Source of the DNA: AWTP1-9 sp035703165
GTDB lineage: Bacteria; Bacteroidota; Bacteroidia; Chitinophagales; Chitinophagaceae
Assembly: GCA_035703165.1 (NCBI GenBank)
Contig: DASSYR010000050.1
Span: 4,449-68,448 of the forward strand
DNA length: 64,000 nt
Direction of reading: 5' to 3'
Shown here: in pieces, positions 28,407-36,280 of the stretch
How the letters are laid out: each line of letters opens with the position of its first letter
How positions within the stretch are numbered: position 1 is the first letter of the stretch
Notes under the pieces: generated by a model
Databases searched by the model: none
The model's input: the letters and a program-made list of their open reading frames with translations, nothing else
Told to the model about the DNA's origin: nothing
Program-made: the position numbers and the translations under genes

Positions 28407-29156
28407 ATGGGAAAAATTAAGCTTAATGAAATAAGCACCCAGGCGCCAAAGAGTCTGGATAAAGAGGAAACTAAAAAAGAAACGATTAAAATTTTAAAAG
28501 ACCTTGATGAACTACAGAATCTTTTATATGCAGAAGGTAAGCATTCTGTATTGGTGGTGATACAAGGGATGGATGGAAGTGGTAAAGATGGAGTAATACG
28601 CAAAGTGTTTGGACAATTAAATCCACAAGGAGTAACAGTAAAATCGTTTAAAGCACCAACTTTTGAGGAATTGGCTCACGATTTCTTGTGGCGGGCTCAC
28701 GCCGCTGCTCCGGGGAGGGGAATGATTCAGATTTTTAACCGTTCACATTATGAGGATGTACTGGTAACTCGTGTTCATAACTGGTGTGATGATAAAACAG
28801 CTCTGGAAAGAATGAAGGCTATTAATGATTTTGAAAGTTTACTTCAACAACATAATAAAACGCAAATACTTAAATTCTATCTTCATATATCACCTCGGGA
28901 GCAACACGAACGGTTAGTGGAAAGAATGAAAGATCCGGCTAAAATGTGGAAATACAATGAAAAAGACTTTGAAGAAGCGAAACTATGGGATGTGTATATG
29001 AAAATGTATGAAGATTGTTTTTCTAATTGCGATGTTATACCCTGGACAATTGTGCCGGCCGATCAAAATTGGTATAAAGAATTTATAATAGCAAAAATGT
29101 TGGTTGATTTACTTAAACGATTGAATATGCGGTATCCGGGTTTTAAAAAAGAGTGA
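28407..29156 (+). CDS. Polyphosphate kinase 2 family protein
   Basis: 249 residues from MGKIKLNE (28407); a longer frame from 28305 would run into the divergent EamA gene. Walker A is GMDGSGKDGVIRKVF (~53-67), the lid region FLWRAHAAAPGRGMIQIFNRSHYEDVLVTRVHNW (~93-126) contains the usual Arg residues, and Walker B-like and REQHERLVERMKDPAKMWKYNEKD follow. The size and motifs resemble class III PPK2, which phosphorylates nucleotides from polyphosphate. Class assignment is my inference. Confidence 0.88.
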   Translation: MGKIKLNEISTQAPKSLDKEETKKETIKILKDLDELQNLLYAEGKHSVLVVIQGMDGSGKDGVIRKVFGQLNPQGVTVKSFKAPTFEELAHDFLWRAHAAAPGRGMIQIFNRSHYEDVLVTRVHNWCDDKTALERMKAINDFESLLQQHNKTQILKFYLHISPREQHERLVERMKDPAKMWKYNEKDFEEAKLWDVYMKMYEDCFSNCDVIPWTIVPADQNWYKEFIIAKMLVDLLKRLNMRYPGFKKE

Positions 29157-29274
29157 TATGTAATAACATGAAAACTTTATTTATTTCTGTTATTTATTTT
29201 TAATTTTATTCTATATATCCTGCCTTAGAAGAAACGGTTATTATTACATTATATCTAAACCTGAAATTAATTTT

Positions 29275-29643
29275 ATGGGACTTATTAAAGAATTTAAAGA
29301 ATTTGCTTTAAAAGGCAACGTGACAGACCTTGCCATTGGTATAGTAATTGGCTCAGCTTTTAGTGCGATTGTGGGGGCTGTTGTTGATAGTATTTTAATG
29401 CCCGTTGTTGGCATAATTACAGGAGGAATAAACTTTGATTCTTTATTAATAAGAGTTGGAGAAGCAGAGTTAAAATATGGCATTGCAATCTCTGCTGCAG
29501 TAAAGTTTCTTATAATTGCAGCCTTTTTGTTTTTGATAATTAAAGCTATTAACAAAAGAAAGAAAGAAACACCCCAGGCACCACCTGCGTTATCTTCTAC
29601 CGATAAATTACTGACGGAAATAAGAGATTCTTTGAGGAAATAA
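29275..29643 (+). CDS. mscL: Large-conductance mechanosensitive channel
   Basis: 122 residues. N-terminal amphipathic segment GLIKEFKEFALKGNVTDLAIGIVIGSAFSAIVGAVV covers S1 and TM1 with the conserved GNV and AIGIVIG packing motif. TM2 is at about 78-98 (AAVKFLIIAAFLFLIIKAI), then a C-terminal cytoplasmic helix (EIRDSLRK). The channel releases solutes on hypo-osmotic shock. Monocistronic, with a 118-base upstream gap. Confidence 0.96.
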   Translation: MGLIKEFKEFALKGNVTDLAIGIVIGSAFSAIVGAVVDSILMPVVGIITGGINFDSLLIRVGEAELKYGIAISAAVKFLIIAAFLFLIIKAINKRKKETPQAPPALSSTDKLLTEIRDSLRK

Positions 29644-29931
29644 CGGAACAAAATACTGGTTCTTTATTTTCGATGAATTTAAAATTCTTTTTTACCCAGC
29701 TGTCAAATAGATAGGAATCGCCGGGTTTAAGTAATTTTTAAAAGTGGAATACTTGGTAAAACGGTTGTAAACCGTACGCTCTGTGAGTATTGTAAGAGAT
29801 TGAGTTTTTTGCTCGTTTATAGTTTATTTGTGTTTATTTTCTTACACTTTATCGGTAACAAAAAGAAAAAATTAATGTAGGTTTGCGCCTCTAACCTGAG
29901 AAGAAGTTTTATTTGAAAAGATAAATTTAGC

Positions 29932-30717
29932 TTGGTGAACACAACTACGTATAATATAAAGTTATCTCAATTTGAAGGCCCTTTTGATTTGCTTTTATTT
30001 TTTATTGAGAGGGATGAATTGGATATATATGATATCCCCATTACTCGTATTATTAAGGATTTTTTGAACTTTATTCACAGTGCTGAAAAGCTAAATATTG
30101 AGTTATCCAGTGAGTTTATCCTTTTTATATCAACATTGATGCGCATAAAAGCAAAAATGCTTTTACCACGTAAAGAACTGGATGCACAGGGGAATGAATT
30201 AGACCCGAGACAGGAACTCATTGATAAAATTCTTGAATACAAACGCTATAAAGAAGCTTCATTGCAGATGGCCGAAATGGAAGCCAGGCGTATGCAAATG
30301 CTTAAGCGGGGGAATGTTTTGAAAGAATTGATGCAAATAGGAGAGGAATCAGGCGAAGGAACTGAAATCCAATCCATTACCTTGTTTAAACTGATGAAAA
30401 CGTTTGAGCGGGTGATGAAACGCATGCAGGAACGGGAGAACAGACCTGTACATACAGTAGTGCAGTATAATTACACCATGGAAGATAGTAGAGATTACAT
30501 GCTGGAGATGGTGCGAAAAGAAAAGGCGATATCCTTTGAAAAAATATTTGACATTTGTATAGATCGGATTCACGCCATATTCCTGTTTTTATCGTTACTG
30601 GAGCTTTCTCAGCAACGGTATATGACTATACTAACCGGAGAAGGGAAAAATAATTTTATTGTGGAATGGAATGAAAATAGGGAAGAAGAGGTGGCGACTG
30701 AACTTGCAACACCATAA
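29932..30717 (+). CDS. scpA: Segregation and condensation protein A
   Basis: 261 residues; kleisin partner of SMC and ScpB in chromosome condensation. The N-terminal motif LSQFEGPFDLLLFFIERDELDIYDIPITRI (~10-39) and LSSEFILFISTLMRIKAKMLLP (~58-79) are typical, as is the C-terminal winged helix with FLSLLELSQQRYM (~215). There is no ATG near the start; translation begins at TTG 29932 or GTG 29935. A -7-like TAGGTTTG lies at 29878-29885, but no -33 element is clear. Confidence 0.93.
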   Translation: MVNTTTYNIKLSQFEGPFDLLLFFIERDELDIYDIPITRIIKDFLNFIHSAEKLNIELSSEFILFISTLMRIKAKMLLPRKELDAQGNELDPRQELIDKILEYKRYKEASLQMAEMEARRMQMLKRGNVLKELMQIGEESGEGTEIQSITLFKLMKTFERVMKRMQERENRPVHTVVQYNYTMEDSRDYMLEMVRKEKAISFEKIFDICIDRIHAIFLFLSLLELSQQRYMTILTGEGKNNFIVEWNENREEEVATELATP

Positions 30718-30976
30718 ATGTTTTTTTCTGAATTTTTGTCAAGTCTAATTTCAAAAGAACATTTTCCTGTATTTGTATCCGTGTTTCAATGGCTAAATGT
30801 AAAACAGGCATGTAGCTTACTTCCTATACATATTTCATTATAAGGTATTAATTTCTAATGTTCTGTATTGTTACTCCCTATTCAGAAAAAAGCAATAAAA
30901 ATTCTTTTACCGGCAAAAAAGTGGATAACTTGGTGAACAACTGGTGTATATTGTTGACCTAATAAATTTGGAATCG

Positions 30977-31145
30977 GCTTAAGCACAGTTGTATATTAGA
31001 TTTACAATTGATGTAGCCCCTAAAAAGGCTAAATCAAGAAGGGAGGTAAACAGAATCTTTTGACAAGATAATGAAACTTCTCTGAAAGCATCGGGTTAGT
31101 AAGATACAGGCGAAAGTCGGTAGATAATAACTTGGTGCTTTTTTA
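30977..31145 (+). ncRNA. Candidate structured small RNA (possibly 6S-like)
   Basis: A ~165-base non-coding stretch. Its 5' end (AAGCACAGTTGTAT, 30981-30994) can pair with its 3' end (ATAATAACTTGGTGCTT, 31124-31140) to close a long hairpin, followed by a T run at 31139-31144. An internal TAGCC/GGCTA hairpin lies near 31013-31030. A -7 element TAAATTTG at 30963-30970 is correctly placed for a start near 30977, though no good -33 is seen. No open frame is present. An end-closing stem plus terminator is how 6S RNA looks, but no diagnostic sequence proves it. Confidence 0.4.
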
Positions 31146-31251
31146 TTTTGAGCAGTTTGCCTGGTGATTTTTTAAAAGTGTTATTCTTACAATTTTAAAA
31201 GCCCGAGAACTTTTAAACCTATTAATAAGCCGATACAGTTATTATGTGTTA

Positions 31252-31282
31252 TTAATTGCAGACATGAGAATTATGCAATTAA
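31252..31282. other. 9-bp inverted repeat in non-coding DNA
   Basis: TTAATTGCA (31252-31260) and TGCAATTAA (31274-31282) form a perfect 9-bp stem with a 13-base loop. It lies between the candidate small RNA and the terminator at 31345 and may be an operator or part of a second small transcript. The rest of 31146-31440 shows no gene. Confidence 0.5.
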
Positions 31283-31344
31283 AGAAACCGACAATAAAAA
31301 TGTGATATTGATTATTGGGGTTAGTTAAAAAGACCATCGAACAT

Positions 31345-31374
31345 AAAGCCATCCTGTTAATGGGATGGCTTTTT
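31345..31374 (+). terminator. Strong intrinsic terminator in the scpA-fadN gap
   Basis: Stem AAAGCCATCC/GGATGGCTTT (10 bp, perfect) with an 8-base loop and a T-rich tail (TTTTATTTT). It ends a transcript coming from the non-coding region to the left. Confidence 0.85.
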
Positions 31375-31441
31375 ATTTTCCATTTATAAAATCCCTTAAC
31401 TTCGTTTTTAAATTAGTTGCATAGCTAACTAAATTGTGTTT

Positions 31442-31455
31442 CTCACAGATTGCAC
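31442..31455 (+). repeat. Left inverted repeat flanking the GxxExxY relic
   Basis: CTCACAGATTGCAC, the exact reverse complement of 31912-31925. A second CACAGATTT follows nearby, and the right side has a matching AAATCTGTG. The pair brackets the pseudogene at 31488-31866. Confidence 0.75.
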
Positions 31456-31487
31456 GGATGAACACAGATTTTTTAAAACCTGTTCAG

Positions 31488-31866
31488 ATGCATTTGGATG
31501 ACCTTACTTACAAGATTCGGGGTACTATATTTAAAGTGCATAATGAACTTGGCTCCGGTTTATTGGAAAGTGTTTAGGAAGCAGCTTTGGTGTATGTGTT
31601 AATGCAGGTTGGTTTGGATGCAAAGACTCAAGTAGGGTTGTTCCGATAAATTATAATGGTGTGCAACTCGAACTTGGGTTCAGGATTGATGTGCCGGTGA
31701 ATGATGCTGTTATAATTGAAATTAAATCTGTGGAAACATTGCATGACGTTCACAAAAACGGCTGCAGACTTATTTAAAACTGACTGATAAGAAATTAGGT
31801 CTTTTTATAAATTTCCATGCAGCATTATTGGTTGATAAAGAACATTTAATTCGAATAATAAATTAA
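31488..31866 (+). pseudogene. Decayed GxxExxY family protein gene
   Basis: Translation across three frames rebuilds a ~125-residue GxxExxY protein. Frame 1 gives MHLDDLTYKIRGTIFKVHNE then LGSGLLESV, where TAG at 31575-31577 replaces the Tyr of the GxxExxY motif. A frameshift near 31640 leads to PINYNGVQLELGFRIDVPVN and IIEIKSVETLHDVH, the PD-(D/E)xK-like core. A second shift near 31765 gives QTYLKLTDKKLGLFINFH and the end IRIIN, stop 31864-31866. So at least three inactivating lesions are visible. The family is common in Bacteroidota; its function is not established. Confidence 0.85.
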
Positions 31867-31911
31867 GTTATAAAACTTCACAGGCTGTTCCGGTTTTATC
31901 TGTATAAATCT

Positions 31912-31925
31912 GTGCAATCTGTGAG
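31912..31925 (-). repeat. Right inverted repeat flanking the GxxExxY relic
   Basis: GTGCAATCTGTGAG, the exact reverse complement of 31442-31455. It ends 14 bases before the fadN start codon, so it also forms the leader of that gene. Confidence 0.75.
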
Positions 31926-31939
31926 CAATAAAAATAATC

Positions 31940-34336
31940 ATGAACAAACGTATCATTAAAAAAGTGGCTGTTCTTGGTAGCGGTGTAATGGGCAGCCGTA
32001 TTGCTTGCCATTTTGCAGGTGTGGGGTTACAGGTGTTGTTGTTGGATATTGCACCCCCCCAACCCCCTGAAGGGGGAGCAGGCAAACCTGTTGATAAAAA
32101 TAAAATCGTTAACGATGCGCTGGCGGCTGCAATAAAAAGCAATCCTTCTCCAGTGTTTACTAAAGATGTGGTGAAGCGCATTACTACCGGCAACTTTGAT
32201 GATAACATGAAAGATATAGCCGGTTATGACTGGGTGATAGAAGTGGTGGTAGAGAGACTTGATATTAAACAACAGGTTTTAGAAAAGGTTGATAAGCTTC
32301 GTAAGCCGGGCACATTAATTACTTCCAACACTTCCGGTATTCCCATTCATTTGATGGCCGAAGGAAGAAGCGATGATTTCAAGAAACATTTTTGTGGTAC
32401 GCACTTTTTTAATCCACCCCGTTATTTGCGCTTGTTAGAAATTATTCCTACTCCATACACAGATGCTGCGGTGGTTGATTTCTTAATGCATTACGGTGAT
32501 TTGTATTTGGGAAAAACCACGGTGTTGTGTAAAGACACGCCGGCCTTTATCGCTAACAGGATTGGTGTGTATGGTATCATGGCATTGTTTGGATTGGTAG
32601 ATAAGTTGGGATTGACGATTGATGATGTGGATGCATTAACGGGTCCAATCATTGGTCGTCCAAAATCTGCAACATTCAGAACCGCAGATGTAGTTGGCAT
32701 TGATACCTTGGTGAAAGTAGCGAAGGGTGTGTATGATAATTGTCCCAATGATGAAGCAAGAAGCACCTTTGTTATTCCTGCCTGGCTAGATAAAATGGTA
32801 ACTAATAACTGGCTGGGTGATAAAACCGGACAAGGTTTCTTTAAGAAAACAAAGGGTAGTGCTGGTGAAAAAGAAATATTGACATTGAACCTGAAAACCA
32901 TGGAATATGGTGCAAGACAAAAACCAAAGTTTGCATCAGTAGAAGCAGCCAAGCCTATTGATGATTTAAGAACAAGATTAAAAATGTTGTGTGGCGGTGC
33001 TGATAAAGCAGGTGAGTTCTATCGTCATTTTCATTATGGTTTGTTCTCTTATATCTCACATCGTATTCCTGAAATCAGTGATGAAATATATCGTGTAGAT
33101 GATGCGATGATGGCGGGCTTTGGATGGGAGATTGGTGCATTTGAAAGTTGGGATGTGCTGAATGTATCAAAAACAACTGAAGCGATGAAAGCTGCCGGTT
33201 ATTCTGTGGCTGCTTGGGTGGATGAAATGATTGCGAAAGGGATTACTTCATTTTATAAAGTTGAGAATGGCAATCGTTTGTGTTATTCGCCGTTGAGCGG
33301 TGGCTATACCTCCCCTGTGGGGGGAGGCAAGGAGGGGGCCTTTATTGTGATGAAAAACTTTGAAGGGAAAACGCTATGGAAAAATGCCGCCTGCCGTACT
33401 TATGATTTAGGTGATGATGTAATTGGATTGGAGTGGTACACCAAAATGGGAAGCATTGGTGGTGAAGTGTTGGAAGGAATCAATAAATCCATTTCACTGG
33501 CGGAAGAAAAATATAAAGGACTGGTAATTGCAAACGAAGGCGCCAATTTCAGTGCCGGAGCTAATGTAGGAATGATCTTCATGCTGGCAATAGAACAGGA
33601 ATATGATGAATTGGATTTGGCTATACGTATGTTTCAGCAGACTATGATGAGGGCAAGATATTCGTCTGTTCCGGTGGTAGTTGCTCCTCATGGATTGGCG
33701 TTAGGTGGAGCATGCGAATTGAGTTTACATAGTGATAAAGTTTGTGCAGCTGCAGAAACTTACACAGGCTTGGTGGAATTAGGCGTTGGCTTAATTCCCG
33801 GCGGTGGCGGAACGAAAGAATTTGTGCTAAGAGCTGCTGATGAAATGCATGAAGATGAGCCGGAAACCATTACGTTAAAAAATCGTTTCTTAACCATAGC
33901 TACGGCCAAAGTGGCCACCTCTGCACACGAGGCATTTGATTTGGGTATCTATCGCAAAGGAAAGGACGAAGTTGTGATGAATATTGGTAGAAGAATTGCA
34001 GATGCTAAAAAATCAGTCATTGAATTGTATGAAGACGGTTATGTAACTCCTGTTCAAAGAAAAGATGTGAAAGTGTTGGGTCGTTCTGCCCTGGGTGCCT
34101 TGTATGCTGGCATCAATGGCATGTGGAGAGCTGGTTATGCAACAGACCATGATTCGGTAGTTGCTAAAAAACTGGCTTATGTAATGTGCGGTGGCGATTT
34201 AAGTGAGCCTACTTTAGTAAGCGAACAATACCTGTTGGATTTAGAAAGAGAAGCTTTCTTAAGTCTGACTGGTGAAAAGAAAACATTGGAAAGAATACAA
34301 AGTGTTTTGAAGGGTGGTAAGCCTGTTCGCAACTAA
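31940..34336 (+). CDS. 3-hydroxyacyl-CoA dehydrogenase/enoyl-CoA hydratase (FadN-like)
   Basis: 798-residue bifunctional beta-oxidation enzyme. The NAD-binding dehydrogenase is N-terminal (VAVLGSGVMGSRIACHF, ~9-25; NTSGIPIHLMAEG; HFFNPPRYLRLLEIIPTPYT), followed by the dehydrogenase C-terminal repeats to ~410 and the crotonase domain at ~490-720, with NEGANFSAGANVG and HGLALGGACELSLHSD forming the oxyanion region. This order matches B. subtilis FadN rather than E. coli FadB. Two GC-rich palindromic repeats are inserted in frame at 32052-32082 and 33309-33340. No thiolase or acyl-CoA dehydrogenase is adjacent; a RAYT follows. Confidence 0.92.
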   Translation: MNKRIIKKVAVLGSGVMGSRIACHFAGVGLQVLLLDIAPPQPPEGGAGKPVDKNKIVNDALAAAIKSNPSPVFTKDVVKRITTGNFDDNMKDIAGYDWVIEVVVERLDIKQQVLEKVDKLRKPGTLITSNTSGIPIHLMAEGRSDDFKKHFCGTHFFNPPRYLRLLEIIPTPYTDAAVVDFLMHYGDLYLGKTTVLCKDTPAFIANRIGVYGIMALFGLVDKLGLTIDDVDALTGPIIGRPKSATFRTADVVGIDTLVKVAKGVYDNCPNDEARSTFVIPAWLDKMVTNNWLGDKTGQGFFKKTKGSAGEKEILTLNLKTMEYGARQKPKFASVEAAKPIDDLRTRLKMLCGGADKAGEFYRHFHYGLFSYISHRIPEISDEIYRVDDAMMAGFGWEIGAFESWDVLNVSKTTEAMKAAGYSVAAWVDEMIAKGITSFYKVENGNRLCYSPLSGGYTSPVGGGKEGAFIVMKNFEGKTLWKNAACRTYDLGDDVIGLEWYTKMGSIGGEVLEGINKSISLAEEKYKGLVIANEGANFSAGANVGMIFMLAIEQEYDELDLAIRMFQQTMMRARYSSVPVVVAPHGLALGGACELSLHSDKVCAAAETYTGLVELGVGLIPGGGGTKEFVLRAADEMHEDEPETITLKNRFLTIATAKVATSAHEAFDLGIYRKGKDEVVMNIGRRIADAKKSVIELYEDGYVTPVQRKDVKVLGRSALGALYAGINGMWRAGYATDHDSVVAKKLAYVMCGGDLSEPTLVSEQYLLDLEREAFLSLTGEKKTLERIQSVLKGGKPVRN
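32052..32082 (-). repeat. GC-rich palindromic repeat in frame in the FadN-like gene (copy a, inverted)
   Basis: Core CCCCCT-GA-AGGGGG (32063-32076) inside a C/G-only stretch, coding for APPQPPEGGAG. On the reverse strand it reads as TCCCCCTTCAGGGGG followed by a G-rich tail, the same order as the other three copies. The coding frame stays open through it. Confidence 0.75.
33309..33340 (+). repeat. GC-rich palindromic repeat in frame in the FadN-like gene (copy b)
   Basis: CCTCCCC (33309-33315), loop TGTGG, GGGGAGG (33321-33327), then a G-rich tail GGAGGGGGCC. It encodes SPVGGGKEGA. It matches the argC copy at 63335-63365 at 26 of 32 positions without gaps and in the same reading frame. Confidence 0.85.
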
Positions 34337-34366
34337 ACATGTCTGACGTCCTCGTCTGATATGTTT
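34335..34366. repeat. REP-like hairpin, left of the RAYT gene
   Basis: Imperfect palindrome: AAACATGTCTGACG pairs with CGTCTGATATGTTT across a TCCT loop (14-bp stem, two mismatches). It starts at the stop codon of the FadN-like gene and may also end its transcript. Its 19-base core (34341-34359) recurs inverted at 34961-34979. Confidence 0.85.
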
Positions 34367-34393
34367 GGTTAGATATTGAATTAAACTTGGAGT

Positions 34394-34948
34394 ATGAGAT
34401 TTATTCCTGAAAATTTTTATCATATTTACAATGAGGGTAATAATAAACAGCTATTATTTTTTGATGATAAGAATTACCATTCATTTATAGATCTCTATAA
34501 TGCATATGTTGTTCCTCATTGCGAAACTATTTGCTGGTGCCTGATGCCTAACCATTTTCATTTTATGGTTTATACAGATGAAAGATGCGAAAAATTTGAA
34601 AAGCAGGGCGGTTTGTTGTTGGACCCGATAACAAATGGTTTTAGAAAGTTATTGAGCGGTTACGCTCACAATTTTAATAAGTCTAATAACAGAACAGGGT
34701 CATTATTCAGACCTAAAACAAAATCAAAATGTCTTTCTTCCGAAGATTATAAATCTTTAAGCTTTTTGTATTTACAAAATTATTTGCTGAGCTGTTTCGA
34801 GTATATACATCAAAATCCAGTTAGAGCAGGGTTAGTTGATAAAGCTGAAAATTGGGCTTGGTCATCCTTTTGTTTTTATAAAGGAGTTCATAAAGTGTCA
34901 TTTTGCAATAAAGAGCTGGCTGAGAAATATCTTGGTATAACGTTTTAA
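34394..34948 (+). CDS. REP-associated tyrosine transposase (RAYT, Y1/HUH type)
   Basis: 184 residues. The HUH metal-binding motif is in WCLMPNHFHFMVY (~48-60), with Tyr and the family ending EYIHQNPVRAGLVDKAENWAWSS (~135-157), where the Tyr before IHQNPV is the expected nucleophile. The middle has YAHNFNKSNNRTGSLFRPKTKSK. RAYTs are single-copy relatives of IS200/IS605 transposases that mobilise or process REP sequences. Here matching REP hairpins lie on both sides. The reading frame is intact, so the protein may be active. Confidence 0.92.
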   Translation: MRFIPENFYHIYNEGNNKQLLFFDDKNYHSFIDLYNAYVVPHCETICWCLMPNHFHFMVYTDERCEKFEKQGGLLLDPITNGFRKLLSGYAHNFNKSNNRTGSLFRPKTKSKCLSSEDYKSLSFLYLQNYLLSCFEYIHQNPVRAGLVDKAENWAWSSFCFYKGVHKVSFCNKELAEKYLGITF

Positions 34949-34956
34949 TCAAAGGG

Positions 34957-34982
34957 CTGGTCAGACGAGGACGTCAGACCAG
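34957..34982. repeat. REP-like hairpin, right of the RAYT gene
   Basis: CTGGTCAGACG pairs with CGTCAGACCAG (11-bp stem, one central mismatch) around an AGGA loop. The inner 19 bases (34961-34979) are the exact reverse complement of 34341-34359. The remaining sequence to 35208 has no convincing gene. Confidence 0.88.
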
Positions 34983-35208
34983 GAAGAAACATGGACGTCG
35001 TTGGCATTGTGTGTATAAGAGGGAATATTTTCAACCCTATTACCAATGTAATGCAGCAGTATTCCTCCGTCACGAAGAGGGTAACCCTGTCCCCAATAAG
35101 GGAAGAGGTGCAAAAAATATCAATGCTTTAAAAATGCCTTGGTTGCATTTCAATAAAATGGGAAATCTGTTATTAAAGCTTTTTCCAATTGGTGGAGCGA
35201 TAACCCAT

Positions 35209-36147
35209 TTATTGTTTGTGTAAATCAGCCAGAGCAGCGTCAATAGACGGATATAAAAAAGTGAAGCCGGCATCCTGAATTTTTTTACAACTCACCGTAG
35301 TACTTTTCAGTATTTCGATACTCATTTCACCCAGCGCCAGTTTTAATACAAATGCAGGAACATATAATGGGATAAAAAATTTGCCTTTCAATTTCCTGCC
35401 CAATTCCATTGTAAGCGTTTTGTTATTAACCGGCTTTGGCGCTACTGCGTTATAAACACCTTCCATCTTTTCATGCTGAATAGCATACTCTATTATCCGG
35501 CATAAATCAATAATGTGGATCCAGCTTATCATTTGTTTCCCATTTCCTAAAATGGCGGCAATTCCAAACTGTAGTGGTTTTATAAACTCTTTTAACGCAC
35601 CACCCTTATTACTTAAAACAATACCAATCCTTAATTTAATTAACGGAATATTCAAAGTAGAAATTTCTTCCACGCTTTCCTCCCAAAGCTGACAGGTTTT
35701 GCCTAAAAAATCATTATCGGCTTTAGCGTCCTCAGTAAAAGGGTGATCATTGGGAATTTTGGGGTCGCTACCATACCATCCGATGGCTGAAGCGCTGATA
35801 ATACCTTTTACCCGGTGGTTACTTTCCTTTAAACATTTAGCAATAGTATTACCGCTTTTAATACGGCTTTGCTGTATTTCCATTTTTCTTTTGGGTGTCC
35901 ACCTTTTTTCAGCTATCCCTGCACCTGCTAAATTAATGATGTAATCTGCAGTAGTCAAAGCAGCAATATCCATAGTTTGGGTATCCGTATTCCAACTGGC
36001 AAAATTGATTGTATTAGGCTTTAATACAAAAGGTTGTCCTTTTACTGATCGGCTCATTACAATGACAGTGTAGTTCCTTTTCAGTAAATAATCCGTTAAA
36101 GCAGTTCCTATAAAACCGGTTCCCCCGGCTATTAGTACAACAGGCAT
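35209..36147 (-). CDS. TIGR01777-family NAD(P)-dependent epimerase-like protein
   Basis: 312 residues of the extended short-chain dehydrogenase fold. The nucleotide-binding motif is AGGTGFIGTALTDYLL (~7-22), with INLAGAGIAEKRWTPKRK (~70-88) and SASAIGWYG (~113-121; Ser-Tyr site) diagnostic of TIGR01777. The C-terminal DUF1731 part contains FILPLYVPAFVLK-like sequence and KKIQDAGFTFLYPSIDAALADL. The substrate is not known. Probably monocistronic. Confidence 0.9.
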   Translation of the reverse strand: MPVVLIAGGTGFIGTALTDYLLKRNYTVIVMSRSVKGQPFVLKPNTINFASWNTDTQTMDIAALTTADYIINLAGAGIAEKRWTPKRKMEIQQSRIKSGNTIAKCLKESNHRVKGIISASAIGWYGSDPKIPNDHPFTEDAKADNDFLGKTCQLWEESVEEISTLNIPLIKLRIGIVLSNKGGALKEFIKPLQFGIAAILGNGKQMISWIHIIDLCRIIEYAIQHEKMEGVYNAVAPKPVNNKTLTMELGRKLKGKFFIPLYVPAFVLKLALGEMSIEILKSTTVSCKKIQDAGFTFLYPSIDAALADLHKQ

Positions 36148-36280
36148 AATTTGGCAGATTAAAATTAATCAATATGTAATTTCATAAAATTTAACATCTC
36201 ATTTTAATCAAAGTTCATTTTTACGAAAGTCTCTTAGTAATTTCATGGTAAGTAATACATTTACAATAGAAATAGTTTTT

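Noticed and set aside
28700..28725. GC-rich CCGGGGAGGGG in the PPK2 gene as a repeat insertion
   Set aside because: It encodes APGRGMIQIFNRSHYE, a conserved PPK2 segment.
35011..35223. 70-residue open frame between the RAYT and the epimerase gene
   Set aside because: No recognisable domain, overlaps the epimerase stop by 15 bases, and begins next to a REP hairpin. The interval also contains a loosely GC-rich piece (35065-35105), but it does not align well with the GC-rich repeat family.
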